Part shown: positions 6,183 through 10,992 of the stretch, one piece after another | How positions within the stretch are numbered: position 1 is the first letter of the stretch | How the letters are laid out: the number at the start of each line of letters is the position of its first letter | Origin: JBNKEI01 sp050288705 | GTDB lineage: Bacteria > Myxococcota > Myxococcia > Myxococcales > UBA5297 | Assembly: GCA_050288705.1 (NCBI GenBank) | Contig: JBNKEI010000148.1 | Span: 1-10,992, forward strand | Reading direction: 5' to 3' | Length of the DNA: 10,992 nt | Notes under the pieces: model-generated | Database searches by the model: none | The model's input: the letters and a program-made list of their open reading frames with translations, nothing else | Told to the model about the DNA's origin: nothing | Program-made: the position numbers and the translations under genes

Positions 6183-6854
6183 ATGGACAAAAACTTTGAG
6201 GGAGCCAAACTTATAGAACCGGTCACATCGGGGGTAAATAGATGGATAGGCGGAAAAGGGGAAAGTAATGCGTATGTTATTGGCGAGCCCGTAAAGTCGA
6301 ACCGAGTGGTGGTGGTGGACCCTTGGGAGGGAATGGAGTCGCAAGCAATCGGCTTGGTGAGCGCAGTAATATGGAGCGGGTTTGGTAGAAAATATTCTAC
6401 TTCTATGCAAAGCGCTAGCCAATGTTCGCTAGCCTGGAATGTGCCGTTTTTTTTTCCTAACGGTGCAGGTGATGACGACGAGAAAGAACGGCTTTCTTTT
6501 GAGTATTCGAGCGGAGAATCATTGCCGGGAGGGCTAGTGACGTTTCCTGCTCCAGGACCTTCGTCGTTTGCACATGCATTGTGGCTGACTAGCGGGCCGC
6601 GAGGAGTTGTATTTTTAGGAAATCTGTTATGGCATGATGGCTCGGGAATTTTACGTTTTGCAGAAGATCGCTATTTAGAAGATCCCTGGCGCACCCGGCT
6701 CAGTGTTTACAGAATTAGTGAGCGTTTGCCGGTGGAAGTAATTTGTTTTCAGCAAGGTCCTCCTATTTTGGAAAAAGGGGCTTCTGCGCTGCATCAAGCT
6801 CTTATGCAAGATTCTTTGGGTTCCCACTTGGCCACTGATTCCATGCACATTTGA
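6183..6854 (+). CDS. Metallo-beta-lactamase-fold-like protein lacking all metal ligands
   Basis: A 223-residue, probably cytoplasmic protein with no signal peptide or membrane helix. Its order of motifs follows the metallo-beta-lactamase fold: SNAYVIG (28-34) and VVVVDPW (42-48) match the opening strands, AVIWSGFGRKYS (61-72) falls where ILLTHxHxDH is expected, FPAPGPSSFAHALWL (121-135) matches the PGH-TpGS-x-L segment, VVFLGNLLW (142-150) matches LFTGDxLF, and FQQGPP (189-194) matches PGHGPP. Each metal ligand is replaced: G66, G68, K70 and Y71 for the HxHxDH motif, P126 and Q191 for the later histidines, and N147 for the bridging aspartate. It is therefore probably not a metal hydrolase and may be a binding or structural relative. 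The fold call is my inference from motif spacing. The only in-frame start is ATG 6183, without a clear Shine-Dalgarno. It is the only plus-strand protein gene here, divergent from rpsU and convergent with the epimerase gene. Confidence 0.72.
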   Translation: MDKNFEGAKLIEPVTSGVNRWIGGKGESNAYVIGEPVKSNRVVVVDPWEGMESQAIGLVSAVIWSGFGRKYSTSMQSASQCSLAWNVPFFFPNGAGDDDEKERLSFEYSSGESLPGGLVTFPAPGPSSFAHALWLTSGPRGVVFLGNLLWHDGSGILRFAEDRYLEDPWRTRLSVYRISERLPVEVICFQQGPPILEKGASALHQALMQDSLGSHLATDSMHI

Positions 6855-6895
6855 TGGAGGTTTATGAAGCTTTTCACAATGTTTACCTTGTTATT

Positions 6896-8008
6896 CTAAA
6901 GTCGTCTGGCTAGAAATTCGGCAATTCTTTCTGCAGCTTTTCCATCACCATAGGGACTGCCCGCAGTGGCCATTTGGGAATAATAATTGGGCGTGTCGAG
7001 CAGGCGAAAAACGTTGGAAAGAATGCGTGTTCGTTCGGTTCCCACCAGGGCTGCAGCTCCAACCTCCACTGCTTCTGGGCGTTCGGTTATGTCTCTCATC
7101 ACTAGTACTGGTTTTCCCAAAGCCGGGCCTTCCTCTTGAACTCCTCCGCTGTCAGTTAGAATTAGATAAGACCGATCCATTAGCCACAAAAAAGGCAAAT
7201 AGGGAAGCGGTTCAATAAGATGCATACGAGGTAGTTTTCCTAATTTCTCGTACACTGGACCACGTACGTTAGGGTTTAAGTGAACAGGGTATACAATCTC
7301 TATTTCTTGGCGAGCCCGTATTATTTCCGCCAGCGCGTCGCATATAGAAGAAACCCCTGGACCAAAGTTCTCTCGGCGGTGCCCAGTCACCAGAAGTAGT
7401 TTCTTGGAAGAATCCAAATGTAGTTTTTCGATTCCGGGAAGCGAACGTGCTTGGGGAAGGGCGTAATACAAAGCATCAATAACCGTATTCCCAGTAACCA
7501 GAATATCGGCGCAGCGTACCCCTGCTTTTATAAGATTGTCTCGGGCACGCGGGGTAGGAGAGAAATGGAAATCGGAAAGACCAGTGGTAAGTACGCGATT
7601 AATTTCCTCGGGAAAAGGCTGATAACGATCCCAGGAACGTAAACCAGCCTCAACATGGCCAACTTTAATTTTGGAATAAAAAGCGGCTAAGGAAACTGCG
7701 AAAGTAGTAGTGGTATCACCTTGGACGAGAACAATGTCTGGTTGGTGTTTTGCAAAAACCGCTTGCATAGAAACCAGAACCCGGGCAGTTAGCTCGCCGA
7801 TGTTTTGGTTAGGTAACATTAAGTCAAGGTCTATGTCGGGTTTAAGCGCAAACACGTCTAGTGCTTGATCGAGCATTTGGCGATGCTGAGCAGTAGCACA
7901 AACGATTACTTGGAATTCTGGGTAGCGAGCTAGTGCATGGACAACCGGCGCTAGCTTGATTACCTCTGGACGTGTGCCCATGGCTACCAAAATACGCTGG
8001 TAATTCAT
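6896..8008 (-). CDS. wecB: UDP-N-acetylglucosamine 2-epimerase (non-hydrolysing)
   Basis: A 370-residue cytoplasmic enzyme interconverting UDP-GlcNAc and UDP-ManNAc, which feeds ManNAc-containing surface polysaccharides. It has the GT-B two-domain layout. Conserved residues are visible: GTRPEVIKLAP with R13 and K18, VLVQGDTTTT with D98, VGHVEAGLR with E120, PFPEEINR with E134/E135, TGHRREN with H210, and LTDSGGVQEEGPALGKP at 284-300, which binds the nucleotide. The ATG at 8008-8006 has GGGAGG just upstream and gives the normal family N-terminus; an open frame reaching 8206 would add 66 residues overlapping the ligase gene and is rejected. It is the last gene of the lptF-lptG-ligase run, 26 bases after the ligase stop. 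No terminator is evident before the convergent gene ends at 6854. Relatives such as MnaA and other pathway-specific epimerases cannot be separated by sequence alone. Confidence 0.95.
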   Translation of the reverse strand: MNYQRILVAMGTRPEVIKLAPVVHALARYPEFQVIVCATAQHRQMLDQALDVFALKPDIDLDLMLPNQNIGELTARVLVSMQAVFAKHQPDIVLVQGDTTTTFAVSLAAFYSKIKVGHVEAGLRSWDRYQPFPEEINRVLTTGLSDFHFSPTPRARDNLIKAGVRCADILVTGNTVIDALYYALPQARSLPGIEKLHLDSSKKLLLVTGHRRENFGPGVSSICDALAEIIRARQEIEIVYPVHLNPNVRGPVYEKLGKLPRMHLIEPLPYLPFLWLMDRSYLILTDSGGVQEEGPALGKPVLVMRDITERPEAVEVGAAALVGTERTRILSNVFRLLDTPNYYSQMATAGSPYGDGKAAERIAEFLARRL

Positions 8009-8034
8009 CGATCCTCCCTGAGCCCGAAAAAACT

Positions 8035-9321
8035 TTAGTTGGCCGACTGCGGTGATGAATGAACAGAAGCGAGTCCTAATCCCCAAAATAACGCAAAGCT
8101 CAGCATTACTCCCGAATGAAAAGGAACATGATGGAAAAGACCGATAACATGGAAACCAACCAGGCTGAGCAACCCTCCCATTGCCAGAGGGCAGCCCTTT
8201 CGCCATCTAATAAGTAGGCAGTAAGCAAGAGTTAAGTAAAAGAACAAGGCGAGGACTACCCCAATTATTCCCAGCTCTACCCAAATAGTGAGCCAGTAAT
8301 TGTGAGCCGAAGTAGCCAGCACTTCTACTTCGACAATATTGTCGTCCATCATTGGGCGAGCCAAAATTTTGTAGCTACCAAATCCTATTCCTAGCAAAGG
8401 ATGTTGTCTGGCAATTTGGTAACCAGTCTGTAAGGAATATGATCTTTCTCGATCAAATAAATCGGCAAAGCTTCTCAAATAGCGATCTTGCCAGCTAGTA
8501 GATAATGCCGTAGAGCCAAGAAGTAACAGAACGGAAAGCAAAGCAAGAATTCGCTTGCGTCCTTGAAGAAAAATGCCGGTAGCTAGGCAAACCATGGCTA
8601 CTGCCGCACCTAATGCGGCTCGCGTAAAGGCAATATAGGTACAGAGTATTAGTAAGGCGGTTAGTGTTCCGTAGGCTGCTTTGCAGCGCAATTGCCGAGT
8701 CATAAAAAACGAGGAGACTGCTGGTCCCAAGGCAGCTATCGCGCCGTGTGCAAAACGCAATCGATGAAAGAGCAGGCCAGTTCCCGCAAAACGCGGCATT
8801 TCAACATATAGCGAGAAATTCTTGTGTAAACGTTCTACGGGAACATGCAATGGTCCAAGTGAGCCAAATGGCCAACGAACCAGGTGCTGGAATAGACCGA
8901 CGGCAGTTTGTAAACTCCACCCAATTCCTAGCAGATAAAAGAGAGCTTTTCGGGGCACATAAATGGAAGCTACGCACGCGGCACAAATTGGCGTTAGGAT
9001 ATCAAGCGAGCGAGACCAACGAGAGGCTCGAGGAAACTGGTTCAAGTTTCCGACAGCAAAGGCAACTACTGGAGATAACGTTTGCCAAAAGAAAAGCGCA
9101 AAAGTAGCCAATAGTAGCCACCGTAAATCACTCGGTAAGGAAATTTGTTTGCGAAAAACCAAGGCCATTAATAGCGAAGCTGCGGCCGCAGCTTGGGTAA
9201 TGCCTTCACTGGTCAGAGTCCCTAGTGCCCACGACAAAAGAATTACTGACGCAAGAGATTTTGGTGAGAGCTTTTTAATGGAACAAGCAAGACTATTAGG
9301 AAGTGCAGAGATTACCGACAT
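8035..9321 (-). CDS. O-antigen ligase / Wzy-type polymerase family membrane protein
   Basis: An inner-membrane protein of about 428 residues with some ten or more hydrophobic segments, including about 24-55, 67-91, 110-145, 216-252, 257-275, 342-370 and 381-420. The Wzy_C/WaaL signature is present: FTRAALG with R234, then a periplasmic loop with RERSYSLQTGYQIARQHPLLGIGFGSY (about 291-317), split here only in description, and SAHNYWLTIWVELGIIG with H340, the likely catalytic histidine region. Family members join O-antigen to lipid A-core (WaaL) or polymerise repeat units (Wzy); these are hard to tell apart. Its position directly behind lptF-lptG favours an LPS ligase. I choose ATG 9321-9319, which overlaps the lptG stop by 10 bases; a TTG at 9375 would lengthen it by 18 unlikely residues. 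The Shine-Dalgarno is weak (TGGA), so translational coupling to lptG is likely. Confidence 0.88.
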   Translation of the reverse strand: MSVISALPNSLACSIKKLSPKSLASVILLSWALGTLTSEGITQAAAAASLLMALVFRKQISLPSDLRWLLLATFALFFWQTLSPVVAFAVGNLNQFPRASRWSRSLDILTPICAACVASIYVPRKALFYLLGIGWSLQTAVGLFQHLVRWPFGSLGPLHVPVERLHKNFSLYVEMPRFAGTGLLFHRLRFAHGAIAALGPAVSSFFMTRQLRCKAAYGTLTALLILCTYIAFTRAALGAAVAMVCLATGIFLQGRKRILALLSVLLLLGSTALSTSWQDRYLRSFADLFDRERSYSLQTGYQIARQHPLLGIGFGSYKILARPMMDDNIVEVEVLATSAHNYWLTIWVELGIIGVVLALFFYLTLAYCLLIRWRKGCPLAMGGLLSLVGFHVIGLFHHVPFHSGVMLSFALFWGLGLASVHSSPQSAN

Positions 9322-10454
9322 AGTTTCCAGGTTCCAATCGCAGAAACAATGGTGAGCATTCCCACCGGAGCCCAAGCTGCTAGATGGGCCGGCGTTATGT
9401 CAGAAAGACTGGCTGCCTTACATACTACCATCAGAGCCCACAGAAAAATGATAACCGCAAATCCTTCCACAAAAGCAGATACCAAATAATTGCGTCGACC
9501 CGGTCGTAGCGCGAGAACGCAAGCCAAAAGAGCTCCTGGCAGTCCGGCTAAGGGATAAGAAAATTTATTATGAAGCGCAAAAAGAAAACGTTCCGAAGTC
9601 AAACCAATATTTTTTCGAATTTCCATTTGCCTTATGATTTCATATATTCGCATTTGTTCTGGCCGACCTTTGAGTATATTGAATGAGGAAGGTGTTTCTT
9701 CAAATTCAAATTCTCTTTGAGAAAATCTTACCTCCGGAGATTTTTTTTCAATAAAATTTCTTTGCGCTCCTTCGCGTAACCGCCATCGCCGACCACCTAA
9801 AGGCTCCATTTTTTTGGCGTCGATACGCTGAAAAAGCCTAAAATCTTTTGAAATAGAAAAAATAGTTACATTTTTAAAACTCTGGTCTTCGCCAGACTCC
9901 CTTAGATGATAGATGTGCTTTTTTCCCGCAAACCAACGGGTCTCTCCGTAATAGCGTTTCCAGCTTCCGTATTTATGAAATACTTTGGCATTAATTTCAT
10001 CCACTCGTTTACGGGCTTGTCCTACTAGAAGGTCGTCAGTTATTACCAATCCGCCAACAACCACCAGACCAATAAAAGCAACGGGAGCAAAGAGTTGAAA
10101 GGGGCTAACTGCGAGAGCACGCAGTGCGGTGTGTTCGCCGTTTTTTTTTAATCCTGCCATGGTAATGCCCGCAGCTAGCAGCAAAGAACCTGGCGCTAAC
10201 TCGTGGCACGCACTAATAGCTTTGTTAAAATAAAGCTCTAGAACCCATTTCCACCAACCAACCCCAGTATAGTTTTTAGATTGATCGACGTAATCAATAA
10301 CCAGCCATATTGCCGCCAGTCCCCCCAAAACAGAAAAAAAAGCTTTTGTGTATTCTATGGCAATATAGCGCCAGATGATGGAATTAATAAACAGGGTATT
10401 TACTCGAAAGGCAATAGGTTTCGCGGGCATTGGTTTTTGTTGGGTCGTTGGCAT
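9312..10454 (-). CDS. lptG: LPS export permease LptG
   Basis: A 380-residue inner-membrane subunit of the LptB2FG transporter, which extracts LPS from the inner membrane and passes it along the Lpt bridge. Three N-terminal membrane segments (about 36-56, 84-102, 118-138) include the cytoplasmic coupling motif LKKNGEHTALRALAVSP (102-118). A periplasmic beta-jellyroll domain follows at about 150-285, then three C-terminal membrane segments (about 296-316, 324-346, 355-376). It is the second YjgP/YjgQ-family gene in the run; calling it LptG rather than LptF rests on gene order. I choose ATG 10454-10452, with GGAGG ten bases upstream. The TTG at 10463, overlapping the lptF stop as TTGA, has that same GGAGG only one base away, which is too close. 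It ends 10 bases inside the ligase gene. Confidence 0.93.
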   Translation of the reverse strand: MPTTQQKPMPAKPIAFRVNTLFINSIIWRYIAIEYTKAFFSVLGGLAAIWLVIDYVDQSKNYTGVGWWKWVLELYFNKAISACHELAPGSLLLAAGITMAGLKKNGEHTALRALAVSPFQLFAPVAFIGLVVVGGLVITDDLLVGQARKRVDEINAKVFHKYGSWKRYYGETRWFAGKKHIYHLRESGEDQSFKNVTIFSISKDFRLFQRIDAKKMEPLGGRRWRLREGAQRNFIEKKSPEVRFSQREFEFEETPSSFNILKGRPEQMRIYEIIRQMEIRKNIGLTSERFLFALHNKFSYPLAGLPGALLACVLALRPGRRNYLVSAFVEGFAVIIFLWALMVVCKAASLSDITPAHLAAWAPVGMLTIVSAIGTWKLCR

Positions 10455-10459
10455 GAGAA

Positions 10460-10992
10460 TCAAGCCTCCACTCGCGTGGAATAACGAACCAGCAGCACAG
10501 CAATTCCCAAAAAGACGATGTTAGCCAGGTGTGCAGATAGGAAAGGCGAGATCTTTCCTCCTTCGGCAGCTACTTCTGCTATCCGGGCTACTACATAGTA
10601 GCCAACAAATGCACCAAGACTCGCCAGGGCTCCAATGGCACGAGAACGTTGTCTTTTGCGTAGAGCCAAGGGAACCCCGCACAAAGCCAGCGCTATAATG
10701 GCCAAGGGGCTGGCAAATCTTTTGTGATAGGCTATCCATAATGCTCGTGATTCTTCTTCGTTTTTTTCGTGATGAGCTTTATTAGCCAAAATTTTTAATT
10801 GCGGGGGGGTTAGCTCTTCCTTAGAAGCGCCAAACCGATTTCTTCTTAATAGATCGCCACCGACATCAATATTTAAAGTAGCGTCTTCAAAAGTAACCAC
10901 TGCGTAGTTTTCGCCTTGGAAAGCAGAGCGATGGACTTCGCCATCGTTAAATAACAAGCGCAGTGTCTTGCCTCCTCCGTGAGGATCGACAT
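10460..10992 (-). CDS. lptF: LPS export permease LptF, C-terminal part (5' end beyond window)
   Basis: The frame is open to the right edge, so the first part of the gene is missing and 176 residues are visible. The visible part starts in the periplasmic domain (DPHGGGKTLRLLFNDGEVHR) and continues through a beta-rich stretch. A loop with the segment ESRALWIAYHKRFASPLA comes next, followed by three C-terminal membrane helices with GVPLALRKRQRSRAIGA between the first two, typical of the YjgP/YjgQ family. LptF pairs with LptG in the LptB2FG transporter. The TGA stop at 10462-10460 lies five bases before the lptG ATG, so the two are likely translated in a coupled way. A TTG at 10957 is internal and is not the true start. 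Confidence 0.92.
   Translation of the reverse strand, partial: VDPHGGGKTLRLLFNDGEVHRSAFQGENYAVVTFEDATLNIDVGGDLLRRNRFGASKEELTPPQLKILANKAHHEKNEEESRALWIAYHKRFASPLAIIALALCGVPLALRKRQRSRAIGALASLGAFVGYYVVARIAEVAAEGGKISPFLSAHLANIVFLGIAVLLVRYSTRVEA
10465..10469 (-). promoter_or_regulatory. Ribosome binding site that selects the ATG start of lptG
   Basis: The minus strand reads GGAGG at the end of lptF. It is ten bases before ATG 10454 and only one base before TTG 10463, so it supports the ATG. Confidence 0.6.

Noticed and set aside
5984..6199. A 71-codon plus-strand open frame upstream of the metallo-beta-lactamase-like gene
   Set aside because: It begins inside the spacer of the rpsU promoter, has no Shine-Dalgarno, overlaps the start of the next gene in another frame, and matches no family I know.
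6864..6899. An 11-codon reading frame (MKLFTMFTLLF) behind a GGAGG after the plus-strand gene
   Set aside because: The GGAGG is only three bases from the ATG, the frame is tiny, and it runs into the end of the convergent epimerase gene. A leader peptide has nothing downstream to regulate.
6854..6913. A 19-codon frame overlapping the stop of the plus-strand gene as TGATG
   Set aside because: It has no Shine-Dalgarno, overlaps the epimerase 3' end in antisense, and is short enough to be chance.
8009..8206. N-terminal extension of the epimerase by 66 residues
   Set aside because: The extension overlaps the ligase coding region. The family N-terminus and a good ribosome site sit at ATG 8008.
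8748..9355. Plus-strand open frames opposite the O-antigen ligase-like gene
   Set aside because: They are shadows of the real minus-strand membrane protein and show no domain features.

Overview
The window comes from a Gram-negative (diderm) bacterium of moderate GC content. It carries lipopolysaccharide transport genes (lptF, lptG), an O-antigen ligase and a UDP-GlcNAc 2-epimerase, next to the 'macromolecular synthesis' cluster rpsU-yqeY-dnaG-rpoD. The YqeY gene between rpsU and dnaG, a C4 zinc-ribbon coiled-coil gene beyond rpoD, and a sigma factor with a long acidic N-terminus suggest a deltaproteobacterial-type lineage (Desulfobacterota, Myxococcota or a related candidate group). That placement is inference; nothing here fixes the species.

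Layout from left to right: (1) 1-112, minus: the start of an unrecognised gene cut by the window edge. (2) 137-850, minus: a coiled-coil protein with a C-terminal C4 zinc ribbon. (3) 979-1050, plus: a tRNA with anticodon CAU, probably the Ile2 (lysidine) type. (4) 1065-5902, minus: rpsU, yqeY, dnaG and rpoD in that transcription order. A near-consensus sigma70 promoter lies at 5974-6002. There are two hairpins between rpsU and yqeY, and dnaG and rpoD overlap by four bases. (5) 6183-6854, plus: a lone gene whose product resembles the metallo-beta-lactamase fold but lacks every metal ligand. (6) 6896-10992, minus: lptF (5' end outside the window), lptG, an O-antigen ligase-like gene and a wecB-type epimerase, tightly spaced or overlapping and probably one operon.

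Region 4 couples translation (S21), replication priming (DnaG) and transcription initiation (RpoD). Region 6 groups late steps of LPS biogenesis: LptF/LptG extract LPS from the inner membrane, the ligase joins O-antigen to lipid A-core, and the epimerase makes UDP-ManNAc for surface polysaccharide. The plus-strand gene in region 5 separates the two operons and is the least explained part of the window.

Most of the window is housekeeping, and I see no CRISPR array, insertion sequence, phage gene or obvious defence system. The points most worth a second look are the ligand-less metallo-beta-lactamase-like protein, a tRNA leader complementary to the tRNA's own D-arm, the paired hairpins after rpsU, and the acidic repeat at the N-terminus of RpoD.
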